DNA of 64,000 nt from Tetrahymena elliotti 4EA. Its lineage: Eukaryota; Ciliophora; Oligohymenophorea; Hymenostomatida; Tetrahymenidae. Both the position numbers and the translations under genes were made by a program. This document shows, piece by piece, positions 22,601 through 34,530 of this stretch. The first letter of the stretch is position 1, and every line of letters begins with the position of its first letter. The notes under the pieces were generated by a model, which ran no database searches, was not told where the DNA came from, and saw only the letters and a list, made by a program, of their open reading frames with translations. Location: the NCBI GenBank assembly GCA_000231825.2, contig JH720295.1, positions 1,705,205-1,769,204 of the forward strand, written 5' to 3'.

Positions 22601-23274
22601 GAGAGTTTTTTGTAAGCGCTTTAATTCAAAAATGAATGAAAAGTTAAAAGTTAAAAATTAATCCCTCCATTAAAAAGAGAGCAACTTGAAAAAGTATTAA
22701 AAAATTAAAAAATTAGCTTTTTGATTCAAAAATGAATAGAAACCTAAATATTTGAAACCCAGCTGGTTTCAAGCATATTTAGAATTAATATGAATTAAAT
22801 TTTAATTTAAAATACAAAACAAATAAAAAAAACAAATTTTTTAGTTTTTTATCTATTTTTCCTTGTTTTAAAATTGAATTTATTTTTGTGAAATTCTTTA
22901 TTTTTTAATTTCCAAATTATTAAAAGTAAGATTAAGAATTAAAAAAAACTTTTTTTATAATAATTTAATAAATTTAAATACTAAATCTAAATTACTAGAT
23001 GCTTTAATAAAATAAATGTATTAGATTAAATTACATTTATTTTATGTTAAAATTATGAGTTTAATTAATAACAACAAGTTTACTAGAATAATATAACGTT
23101 TTAATTAAGTGAGATCAATATTTAATTTATTATTATGATCTTCTCAATCAAGTATTATAAAAGGAAATTAAGATAAGGTACAAATAAATTAGAAAATATT
23201 AGTGATTTATTTATTTATAAATTATATCTCAAAAATTAATGGAGGAAAAGTAAAAAGTAAAATTTAGGTAAGTT
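22601..23274. other. A/T-rich intergenic stretch
   Basis: No gene seen; includes the 3' flank of the cysteine-rich gene. Confidence 0.4.
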
Positions 23275-26200
23275 TCAGTTTTCATTTTAAGTGTTTGGTT
23301 AAAAAAGTTGGTTATCACTTTAGATGTTAAAAAGAGAAAGACGGCTGATATTTCTAGATCTAATTTTTTAGAATTTAAGTTTTTCTGGGGAATTTTCTTC
23401 TTTGTAATTTAGTGAACTAATGGAGTCTCTTTTGGCTGAATTCAGTTAGCTTGTTGGTTAGTATGAATTTGTTTAATTAGCTTCTTTTTGATCATTAGAT
23501 TGATTTTTAGGGGAATTTGAGATTTCATGAATTTCTGATAGAGTTGGTATTCTTAAATGGGCTTTTATCTGTTCATTAAATGTTTGTTAGTTTGAATCAG
23601 ATTTAAATAATACAGAGAGTCTGCTGTTTCTCATAGCAAATGGAGTTTAATCTTAAGTTTTAGTTGATCTTCTTCTACTGTTTTTAATTTACAAAGGAAT
23701 CTTGCTAGTTGGTGTGATTAATTCAATTTTATTTTGAGTATTTATTTCATAGTCATCTTCATCATCTCCTGAGGAACCCTTTTTGTTTATTTAATCTACT
23801 TCTTCTGACAATGGACTTATTGGACTTGTATCTTTTGCATTTAATTTAGCAGCTCTGTCTTATTATACTTGATTTTTAATTTCATTAAAATTTTAAGGTG
23901 TTCTCAGATTTGTATCAAAAAGTTAAATGGTTTTTGCTTGTTCTGAGAGATGCTTTTCTTGTTATATTGTTTTGAATTAAGATATATTAGTTTTTTTCTT
24001 GCTAATAATAATGGAATTATTTGCAGAATCAGAAGGATATTCTCTGTCACTTAAGATTTATTTTACTTTTTCTTTCTTTAAAGTATTTTCAGGTATGACA
24101 ACAGATAGAGTTTTATTATTTTTTCTACTTTTTAACTTGGCTTATATGACTTCGTAGGCTTAAAGGGCAGTTTCGTATATCATGAGCAAAAGATGGATAC
24201 CTATAATAGATAAAAGGAAGCAAATAATCCATAATCCTAAATGATTTCTTTCATCTTAATCTTCCTAATCAACTGCAGAAGAAGAAAGACGAATTATAAA
24301 CAACTCTAATAAGATAAATAATATTTCTGTTATGATATTGACAATATTTTATGTAAATTTTTCAAATGGCATGTATTTAGTTATGTAAACAGCTACACAG
24401 ATATGTTATAAAACAAGCAGCTAAACTTGTATTTCTGTGTAGTCCATCAAACACATGAATATTGCCATCATAATCATCTTTCTATAATATGTAATAACAT
24501 TGAAACTGTAAAATTTAAAGTCAGATGTTTTCATTCCTACTATTATTGACTCCCATTTTTCAAGGAATTCTTCATGTTCTTAATGTAATTTTTATTTCAT
24601 TTGTTATTCATTATATAATTAGTTTTCTGATAATTATTAAATTTATTATTTTGATGTTATTTATTGTTGAAGATTTTCATTTGTATGAATTAAATCTTAG
24701 TTATTTTTTGGTTTTATTTCTTTTGTTAGGTATTCATGCAAATTTTTAATAATTACATTGTTTTTACATGGTGTTTTCTCTTACAAATTGTGACATGAAT
24801 GTTTTTCAGGGCTTTCTTGATTGTTGCTGCTTGTATCGATATGTTGTTCATAATCCTCTAGGCTGAATTCAATAATTTTTCTATTTCTGTATAAGAAAAC
24901 TATCTGGAGTGTAGGAATAACTAACAAAGCTACAAATGTAACAGAAAATATTATTATATTTATTAATTCAGCAACAAACTCTTTGTTGGATGTTTTAGAT
25001 ATTTCAGTATCTTAAAATTATAAAAATGTAGAGCCGCAGATGTTTAAGAATACTACATAAATAAGCTCAATAGAAGTATTATATTAAATCTTTATCGATA
25101 ATTTATGTATTAATGAATTTAACTTTTCGTATTTATTTAAAAATTTTTTAAAGATCAATGAGATGATCTTGAAAGTAATAAAAAATCCTATGAATAACAT
25201 AATAGCTAAAATATTAGTACCAGCATTACGCAAGAAAAGGGAATCAGTATCAAGAGTGTAAACATGGGGATGACAGTTTTGCTTAACATCTTTTACATAC
25301 TTTTCAAAAGGATTTGGCAGGAATGGCAATTAAAAGTTATCAAAGTGTGTGAAAAAAGATGACACATTCTTTGGATAATCTATGTCCAAATAAAGAAAAT
25401 AATAAATAAGTTCTGTTATATCTACAATAGCCATTAATGAATAGAAATTATTCATAATAGCAAATGACAAACCAGCAACTACTACTGTACCTTAAGCTGC
25501 TTAAGCAGCTGTAGAAACTTATTCTGCTTATTTTTATTCTGAAGGACTAACATAAACATAATTTTATATTGGTGCAATCTCAGAACTCTTATAAAGAAGT
25601 TTTCCATTTTAATTCTTGATTTATGTTTGATTGACTTAGACAATTACTTGTTAATTTTTTAATGTTGTATTTAATTCCAAATGAACATTATAACCATAAA
25701 GAGTACTTTAAAGACATCTATCTTCACCATAATTGAATAAATCAATATATTCAGTAGTGGAAAGAAGTCTTCTGGAAATTTAACTGATCGTATAGCTATA
25801 CTCACTAGAAGAGAGAGAACTAATGATTATTTTAAACACACTGCTCAAAGGAATGTTAGGACTTATAATTGGTTGTTAAGTAAACAATATTTACACCAAA
25901 GGTGCTCCAGATTTCTCAACTTTAAAATTCACATTAAATTCAAAGTTTGGATCAATATTCTATTAAATAGCATCATCTATATTGATTGTATAGCAAGTAT
26001 CTTTGCTTGTAGGTGATCCTCCTACACACTTCCATTAAGCTTCTATTTAACAATTAGAATCACAACCATCACCGTTTGTTAAATTTCCATCATCACATTA
26101 CAATTCACCTGTAAATCTTAAACCTTTACCACACTTTTCATGGCAAACTTAATCTTTTTCATAGAAAAATGAATCTTCTGTATCACAAATTGTGCATTTT

Positions 26201-27729
26201 GTTTTATCGTTAAAAGATAAAGAATAACCATTTAAGCAAGTAGAACAGTTTTTAGTTGGATCAAAATTATATAAACATTAATCACATTAATTTGGAGAAG
26301 AACATCTAATACAATCTTTAACATCGCAAGTCAAACAATATTATATATTTCCCTTAGTAGTACTAAAATTTGAACAAGTATTTACACAATTACCTAAATC
26401 ATTTAGAGAGTAACCTTACTTGCATTCAATACATTATGACAAATTACTTATACTGCATCTTTTACAATTGACATCTGATGTTGTGCATTATTGACATTAT
26501 TTATTTTAAGTATCAACAGCATATCCTTCACTGCATTCAACTACACAAGATGCTTTGACAACAGGTAAACTTTGTGCATTTAAAGTAACTTTTTCCCATT
26601 GAGTGTAATAATCTAAATATTGACCTTTGTCATCTATAATTGATGGACAAGTTGTAACGCAAACTTATTTTTCATTAGGCTTTAAAGATGCTGTAGGAGG
26701 AAATAGCATTCCTTGAAAAGAATTACAAACAGTTTCAGCTATATTATATGAATATCTTTATCTAATATTGATTTTAATAGGGCAAGCTAAACTTGAATCT
26801 TAATCAACAATGTCCTATCTAGAGGGATCTTTAGGATCATAAGAAACTTCAGTAAGAGTAGTCTCTTCATTTTAAGTACAAACACATCCTTTAGTTGCAT
26901 CATAAGCACAATCACCTATTCCTGAATTTGTTTTAGAAACACAAGTATAATCACTACCTGATAACAATTTAGGTATGTAAAATACATTGCACTTTTTACA
27001 CTTACCAATAGTTTGGCTGCTTTAGGTACTAATAACTATTGATTCGCAACCAGCAACGATGAGACTCTCAATTTACTCTTTAGTAATATTACTAACAGAT
27101 GAACTTATGTTTGAGTGTCTTAAACAACTTCCCTTAAATACAAGTGAGTCTGGTGGACATTCCTTAGAAGAGTAAACATCAGTAGAATCACAAACAGTAG
27201 GATCAGATGGATAGGAAGTTGTCTTCTTTTAAAATTGCATATATCCGAATGAGCAATCTACACATCTTTTTAATCTTTATTCAAATCCATAACTTGCAGG
27301 ACAACTACCAGGTATTAAAGCCTCACAAACTTATTAATCTAATAATTTAATACCTGTCCTTGAATTTCCACATTCAAAACAAGATGAATCATCTTAGCAG
27401 TTCAAACATCCTTTCAAACAAGGCATGCATTTACCTTTGTGAAGAAAGAATCCCTATAAATAGGAATCTCCATTTTAATCAGTCACCCATAATGTCTTAC
27501 AAGTCTTTTAACAAATAACTCTTTAGTCTAGTGTAGTGAACAAGGAGTAGCCAGGCTAGCATTTTAAACATTATTTCCATTCTTAACAAACCTAGCACTT
27601 AAAGCTACAAGGAGGACAATTATTATTTAAAGTCTGATAAGTTTCCGCACTGCAATCAGAATAAACTCCTATTAAATAATAAATCAATTAAAATTAAACA
27701 AGAAAATGCTTAAATACTAATTTAAACAT
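23275..27729 (-). CDS. Large cysteine-rich multi-pass membrane protein (receptor-like)
   Basis: One uninterrupted exon of 1484 residues, ATG 27727-27729 to TGA 23275-23277. Residues 1-~26 form a signal peptide (MFKLVFKHFLVQFQLIYYLI). Residues ~30-560 are an extracellular array of C-x2-C / C-x(5-12)-C modules like furin/growth-factor-receptor and variant-surface type cysteine repeats. Around ~535-575 is a clear DUF4215-type (Myxococcus cysteine-rich) repeat: CDDGNLTNGDGCDSNC followed by WKCVGGSPTSKDTC. A beta-rich linker follows (~575-740), then several membrane segments between ~745 and ~1190 (e.g. AGLSFAIMNNFYSLMAIV, ILAIMLFIGFFITFKII, IIFSVTFVALLVIPTL, LWIICFLLSIIGIHLLL). The last ~300 residues are a charged cytosolic tail rich in S/P/E/K. 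Such proteins are abundant in ciliates; ligand and role are unknown. Long intronless genes are unusual beside the many-exon genes to the right. Confidence 0.9.
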
Positions 27730-28161
27730 ATTTTTTTCTTTAACAAAATAATAATAATAATTTAATTAAAAATATAAATTATATCTCCAAACACTTTTTT
27801 GATCAATCTTAAATATAGAAGATTATTTTCAAAAATAACATTCTATAATAAGCTATTGTAAAATTCCTATAAATTAGGACCAACTACAAAATTAATTTTT
27901 TGTTTTGAACTGAATTTTATTTAATTAAAAATATTTTTAAAAATTTTAATAAGCTAGTCTGATATTGTGAGGAATTACTGTAAACCTGTAAAAATGCTCT
28001 TAAAAATGATAATTAATTAAAACAATTTTGAGATAAAATCTTTTAATAAAGAATAGTTCAAGATTTAAAATTCAAAATTTAGAAGATCATTAAACTAACA
28101 AATTAGCTAGCTAGATAGATAGTGGGAATCAAAAAAGAATTAAAATATCTATATATTAACT

Positions 28162-29307
28162 ATGAATGAAAAAAATTTGAAGAGAAATAAGTGGTTACCT
28201 TTGACATTTTTAATGAAGATAAATAGTATTTAGTTTAAGATAAAAAAGAGCAAAAAGCCTTTCATATCAGAAATTTTAAACGAAGAAATATGGATTTTTG
28301 TAGCTGAGTAAGTAAATAATTCAAAGGTTTTTCTTTTAATCAAAAAATCTTGACTTCCTTTTTTATTTTTTGTCTGAAAATAACTTTTATCAAATTTTTC
28401 TTTGATTTAATAATTAATAAAGAAATTGATAAGATATTTGAAACAAATTTATTTAGAAAAAATTAATTAAGTATTTCCTTCTTTGTTTTTTTGTTTGTCA
28501 CCACATGCAAAATTCTTTATTCAAAAGCAAACAAACAAACAATCTTACTCTTTCTAAAAGTGATTAAATAAAGCTAAAGCTGGGAAAAGCAAGTAAGATG
28601 TGAATCTAATTAATAATTTTTTACTTAAATAAATTTTTTGCTTGGAAATTAAATGAAAAAATCTGCCATTTGGAAAATTTAAATAAAAAATGTAAACTGT
28701 GATTTTATGAACAAAAAGAGGAGATATATTAATTAAAAATAAATTTTGGTCATTAACAAATTAATAATAATCTAGATAATGTATGTTGGATGATTAACTA
28801 GATAATTTTGCAATAAGCTAAATAAACTGTAATGCAAAATATTTTTTTAATAAGATATTAATTAGGAAATGGTTAGAAAGTCCTTTTAATATTTTGGCCT
28901 TAAAAAATGTGTGTCCAAAAATTTAATTGAATTGTTAAAGTTTTAGGAAGTAAAAATACTTAATAACAAAAAGGATTTTTTGTGTTTGTTTAAAAATTGA
29001 TTTTGCTGAATGATAAAAGGAAGGGAAATATCTATCTATGTATTTATTTATTAATAAATTAATTTATTTAAAAAGATTGAATAAATATGAATGGATAAGA
29101 TATTAAATAATCTAAATGTGAATAATTTACCTCAATTAAATTGTTCTATAAATTCAAGAAAAACTAAATAAAAAATTAATTATTAATTTTCTTTTCATTT
29201 CATTTAATTTGTAAAAAACTCTATATGATTATTTTTAATTAATTACCCACTATTCTTTTTCTTTCAGATTTTATTCAGCTAATTGCAAGTAGCAAAATAT
29301 AATCAAG
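28162..29307 (+). CDS. Tentative 5' exons of an unrecognised gene
   Basis: Exon 28162-28307 starts MNEKNLKRNKWLPLTFLMK and continues KKSKKPFISEILNEEIWIFV, ending at a strong donor (GA|GTAAGTAAAT). A 40-base exon 29268-29307 (acceptor TTTCTTTCAG, reading EFYSANCKQQNIIK, donor AAG|GTATTC) joins in phase across a 960-bp intron. A short start-proximal 'P..EIL.EI..F' block is reminiscent of F-box N-termini, but this is a guess. No later exon could be connected in phase; the ORF at 31287-31466 does not fit. Confidence 0.3.
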
Positions 29308-30176
29308 GTATTCATTCATACATACATATTTCCTTCTCTTTTCTCAATGTTACTATCTACTTTTTCATTTGAATCATTTTCGGATATCTCTAATAAGATA
29401 AATAAAACAATTTATCATCTAAACAAATTTTTTTTCTATTGTATGTCTTATATAGATCATGAATAGTATTTATTACTTACTTTTGTATATAGAAAGAGTT
29501 TCAGTCTTTAATATCTAAAGTGTCTCCTCTATATCAAATATTATAATAAAAATCAAATAGATAAATTACATATAGAAAATTAAATAACTTATTAAAAAAT
29601 GAAACTTTTCAAATGTATTAGATAGTTTTAATTCTTCCATAAAAGACAAAAACTATATTTTTCTTTCAATTTTATGTGTAAACAACCTTTTTTCATTCAC
29701 TTTTGAGTAATTTCTAATTTGAAATTTAAAATCCAATCAAAGCAGTCAGTCATGTTAAATTTTGGCAAAAACTAAATATGTTTTAATATAAAAACACTTA
29801 TTTACATCAAATCATTCAAGAAAATTTAATGTTCTTTATTCAAAATAAAACCATTTTTGCATTTTTGTATCTTTGAAGTATTCAAAAACAGACAGACATA
29901 GTCAATTTTATAAAGAAAAATATTCTACAGTGAATTTAGAATAAAATATAAATAAAAGGAAAATATTTAAATAAAACAAATGCTTTTTCCTTAAAATTTA
30001 CTGTCTGAAATATCTATCTACTGATAGTAAGACATAAATATTAAGAGATAAATGATGCTAACAAAAACGCTTACATTTATTTAAACATTCAAATATTTTA
30101 TAATATTTTTTCATATTGAAAAGCATTTTTGTTTTTGGCAAAAGTGATTGATAAGTTGAATTTTAAGTTTAATAAA
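29308..30176. other. A/T-rich stretch, no supported gene
   Basis: Could be intron of the tentative gene to the left or plain intergenic DNA; no coding signal seen. Confidence 0.35.
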
Positions 30177-30261
30177 GAATATAACACCCACCATTAATTG
30201 TTACCCCAAAGTAGCCTCCGAGGCTGCTTTGGGGTAACAATTAATGGTGGGTGTTATATTC
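30177..30261. repeat. 85-bp near-perfect palindrome
   Basis: From GAATATAACACCCACC to its exact complement GGTGGGTGTTATATTC the sequence is a perfect inverted repeat centred on base 30219. Forty-two positions pair across the centre; the only exception is 30212/30226 (T opposite G, a wobble in RNA), and there is no spacer beyond the single central C. The arm includes TTACCCCAAAG and the centre AGCCTCCGAGGCT, much richer in G+C than the A/T-rich flanks. It could extrude as a cruciform or be transcribed into a long hairpin. It has no terminal target-site duplication that I can see. Confidence 0.97.
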
Positions 30262-31286
30262 TCTTTTAATGAAGAATTAAATATGTAATCAATGTTTTTG
30301 AGATATAAAAGTACAATTTAAAGAGAATATATACTTTCGCCTTTAAAATTTACTTTTTGAGACATCTAACAATAGTAAAATATAAATTTTTGTTTTGAAG
30401 TAAACAAAGAAATATGTTGGAAAATTTTTTGAGAATCAAAAATAAAAGTATGTTTTATATCTGATAAATAGATTTTGCTTCTAGTAAGCTGCTTTAAATA
30501 TTTAGTGATAGCAAATAAGAAACACTTTTAAATTGAGTTTACAACCAAAAATATTTAAATGTTTCATTGTTTTTTATATTTTCAAACAAAAAAAGAGAAA
30601 ATTGTTTTTAGTCATAAAAAAGTATTCTTTTCTTTCATATGAATTTAAAAGAAAGAAAGAAAATTTGAATAAGGTTTTGAAATATCTAATTAATAGCTAG
30701 ATTTAAATAAAGAAATCCTTAAAATATACTGGTTGAAATATCATATAATAAATAGTAAGAAAGATTGATAGATTATTAACAACTGTAAATGAAATTCATA
30801 AATAAAAAGATTTAAATAAGCCAAAATATTTAAAAGTCTCTTTTTTGAAATTTAAAATACATGTTTTGATAGTAATAAAATATTGTTTTTATCATTCTTT
30901 TATTTTAACATAGAAAATTCTATACCAATCAACAAAAGTTGATTTTGCATGAAATAAACACATTTCTATTCAAAAAATTTTGAGTAATTAACATAGCAAG
31001 TAGATATCAATAATGTAAAAGAAATTATAAGCGAGTCAAAGCAAAGCAAAACAAAATAAATCAAATCAAATTATTAATAAATAACTAATTTATTAAAATC
31101 TATAAGTCTGATTAAAAAATATGCAATTAATAGTTAAAAAAAACAATTCATTATTTTGAAGTTTGAAGATATTTTATGCAATTAATTTTTGGAAAGGCAG
31201 AAAGCATTTTGAATTTATATGATTATTTTCAAGCTATTTTTATCAAATAGATCAAATGTGTTTTCTTGTTAACATTTATTTATTTT
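30262..31286. other. A/T-rich stretch, no supported gene
   Basis: Low-complexity A/T flank of the palindrome; no gene or RNA signal seen. Confidence 0.35.
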
Positions 31287-31466
31287 ATGTTGTTAAATAG
31301 CTATCAAGGATTGGATGAAAGTAAAAAATTATTTATCAAAGAAAACAAACAGGATTTAAAATCTTCAGAAATTTTTTTAAATGTAAAATTTATAGATTTG
31401 AAGGAAGAAATTGCTTATTTAATTGAAGGAAGGGAAGGTTTTACAAAATGTATTTTTTGGAAATGA
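31287..31466 (+). CDS. Small ORF or terminal exon, 59 residues
   Basis: ATG 31287-31289 to TGA 31464-31466. The part after the first few residues is protein-like and charged: GLDESKKLFIKENKQDLKS, FIDLKEEIAYLIEGREGF. An acceptor-like TTAAATAG at 31293-31300 suggests it may be the last exon of a longer gene rather than a free-standing ORF. No family recognised. Confidence 0.35.
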   Translation: MLLNSYQGLDESKKLFIKENKQDLKSSEIFLNVKFIDLKEEIAYLIEGREGFTKCIFWK

Positions 31467-31919
31467 CTAGTGAATCCTTCTAGGTAGGATTATTTTCTAG
31501 ATTTAGTAAGTATGGAATCTATAAATTAAAAATATTTGTCATTGAACTATTTTCTATCTTTAGTTAGTAATAGTCTACCTTCTAATTAATTTTTTTGCTA
31601 ATTATGCTTGAATTTAAATATTGAGTAAAAATAATCATAATTTATTTATTTACATTGTATCAAATGAATCTTTAGATATCAAGCAAGTACCGTTAAAGCA
31701 AATCTAAAATATAAATACTTAATGCAATCAATCCCTTAAATAATAAATAATTGCAACAAAAAATTAGCTTTGATAAGAGTTGATTTTTATACTATGTATT
31801 ATCAAACTTAGATGACATTTAAAAAACTTGAATTATTTGATTTGCTTCAATCAAAAGATTTGATCAAATATTACTAATTTATTAAATAATTAGTTAATTA
31901 TTAATTTTCATTGCAAACT
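31467..31919. other. A/T-rich stretch, no supported gene
   Basis: Nothing recognised. Confidence 0.35.
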
Positions 31920-33220
31920 TACTCTCTATGAAGGTTTAGCAAAACAAGTGATGACCTGTAATTTTATTCAAAATAATCAGTTCAAAAGCAAATAAATCCA
32001 AAAAAGGATTCACTTTAAATTAATTTTATGAATGAAAATATTGGAATAAGGTTAAACATACCCTTTGTGCTTATTTCATCTTTTGTATAATATTGAGATA
32101 AATCTAAATCTGATATTTATGAATCATGCATGAATGATCGATCCTCTAAATTAAATTTTTTATTTTAAAGTAATCTGAAAAATAGGTTATAAAGATATTC
32201 ATTCATTCAAAATTAATTTTATAATACTTCCAAATCTTTTTATCTATGAGCATTAAACACTAATAATTTCACAAATAGCAAGCTAAAAAACATATTACTA
32301 CTATTTTGAGTAGTTATAAGACAAAAGAGTAAGCTGAATTGAAGACCTTAAACAAATCTGAATTATGTATGCTCCTCAAATTTAATTTTTGATTTGCAAT
32401 GAATCATAAAAATCAAAAAAAATATTAGCTATAAAACAATTCATTCAATGACATTTATTAATTAATAAATATTTGTGAATATTAAGCAGCATTACTAAAA
32501 AATATATAGTATTAATCAGTTAAGCAAACAAAACATTCATTTTAAGTTAAATTGCTAGTGATAAGACTAAGAGTTAGTTGAACAAGATTGAAGTTACAAA
32601 ATTTCATTTAATTTTCTTTTATCATTTATTTATTTTATGGATTTTAAATTTAATCAATTTTACTTTTATGGATCAATCAATCAATAAACTAATGATTAAT
32701 ATACTTTATAACAACTCTATTTATGAATATTAATTGACAATGCAGAAGAAAGGATATTATTTATCAGTTAAACAAACAAAATGATAAAATATTGGTTTTA
32801 AGTTAAATTGTTAGTGATAAGACAAGGAAAGTGTTGAACTGGATTGAAGCTACTACAAATCCAAGATAGACTTTAATATACTCTTACAATTCAATTTTAG
32901 ATTTAAGAGTAATCTGAATAAAAAATTATATTTCATAAAAAAAATTGATTAAATATCAAATATAAAGCAATTAGTTTACTAAACAATCTCGAGACCAATG
33001 CAAATCAGGCAATCGAATGTAATTTTAGCTCTGAATAATCAGTTCTAAAACAAATATCTTCAATAAATAGCTGTTTTTGATCATATAGTTGTTGAGTGAA
33101 ATAGATCGAAGACTTAACTTAGAACAATTTATATTATTTTCAATGAAATTAAATGTTTGGTTTTCATGTAATTAGAAAAAAAGATATTAGCCATAAAAAT
33201 TAATTAGATTGAATATTAGT
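31920..33220. repeat. Field of degenerate ~250-bp tandem repeats
   Basis: Related segments recur with roughly 220-270 bp spacing. The clearest shared core is 'taagttaaattg(c/t)tagtgataagac' followed by 'ttgaac..gattgaag', seen at about 32541-32590 and 32801-32855; diverged versions are at about 32303-32350 ('gtagttataagacaaaagag...gaattgaagacc') and 33075-33115 ('gttgttgagtgaaatagatcgaagac'). A second shared element, 'cagttaa(g/a)caaacaaaa', precedes the core at ~32517 and ~32776, and 'aataatcagttc(a/t)aaa' occurs at ~31973 and ~33038. No coding potential. Confidence 0.7.
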
Positions 33221-34422
33221 TTGATTAATTAATTTAATTAATTATTTTTAGATTTTTGATAATTTAAATAGTAAGCTCAGTTAATTTTTTTCTGTGTTTT
33301 TAATGAAGCAAGAATTCTTTTTTATTAAACTGTATTTTTGATTTAAAAAAGCATAAATCAATACTTCTCTGTAAACCACAGAAAAATATTTGATTCTAAT
33401 TAATACCTAAAAAACAAACAAATAAACAAATTAATATTAATTACTTTTCAACTTTAATTAATTTTTGCTTGATTGAAAAGAAATTACTAAAATATTTTGA
33501 ATTAGAATTAAAAAAGGAAAGAAAATGTTTCTCAAAATTATCAAGCTGAAAAGAGATAAATTTAGTTTTTATGTTCTATTTTTATACTGAAATTTTAGAG
33601 CAAAATTATTTCTTCGTTTATTAGATAGTTTGTATGCTTTTCGATGGTAAATTGATTGAGTTTAGGCTGTATTGTATTGATAATAAGTATATCTTTTCTA
33701 AAAGAAACTATTAATTAAAAACTATTTTTACTCATTTTAATAAATGTAATCTCTACTTTCCCAAAAACATTAGGCTTTCTTCAATTTTCATAAATAGCAG
33801 TTGTAAGAAGCAGTATTTCCAGCATAATTAGTTCCTGTATTAGCAGATAAATTAGAAAATTAAACTTTTGATTTTGGTGACTTCTTTTAAGTATATCCAT
33901 TATATATCAATAATTGAACTGGTTTTTCATAATTATGATATCATCTTCATAAAAAAACAGATTTAAGATAATTAAAACGAAGACACATTTTAAGTGGTAG
34001 CAACAGCTGATATCTAAAAAGATTCTAATGTAAACAATTCAATTTCTCTTTCATTTAAGTCAATTTATATTATTTTAGTTGAGCTAAAATCATCATTATT
34101 TCATGTAGAAATAGCTTAGAAATGCACAAATATAATGAGATATATCTTGAATAAATTAGTTAGCAATAATTCTATTGATTGTATCTAATTCTTCTTATCT
34201 ATGAGCAATCTCAAACCTTAATATTAAATTACCTGTGATTTTTAATAGTAAAATAAGAAGGCATTTTGATAAAACAATTACAATTAATCTGTTTTCTCTC
34301 AGAATAAACTGAAAAATAATATACTCATTCATTCATTCTTATATCTCGAATGTTTTGTGCTAAATTTATTTTTAGAAATGAAAAATTGGCTTTTCTCTAA
34401 ATAAAATTTCTTTTAATGAATA
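33221..34422. other. A/T-rich stretch with one possible gene fragment
   Basis: On the - strand, 33788 to about 33940 reads YHNYEKPVQLLIYNGYTQKK then VQFSNLSANTGTNYAGNTAS and TGA, which looks protein-like (G, N, T, S, P rich) but has an in-frame TGA upstream and no start; it may be a dead fragment. The rest shows nothing. Confidence 0.3.
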
Positions 34423-34530
34423 ATGAACAATATTTCTCTTTATAAGAATAAATTAATCATTTTTACATACAAAATAATTAATCTACATACATACAAGGTA
34501 TTCATTATTAGTCATTAACTCACTTTTAAG

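Noticed and set aside
24525..24749. 74-residue hydrophobic + strand ORF
   Set aside because: Lies antisense within the cysteine-rich membrane protein gene, whose frame is continuous across it.
30177..30261. Palindrome read as a telomere or chromosome-breakage element
   Set aside because: It contains single CCCCAA/TTGGGG strings but no tandem telomeric repeat, and no copy of the known Tetrahymena breakage-sequence type was seen in the window.
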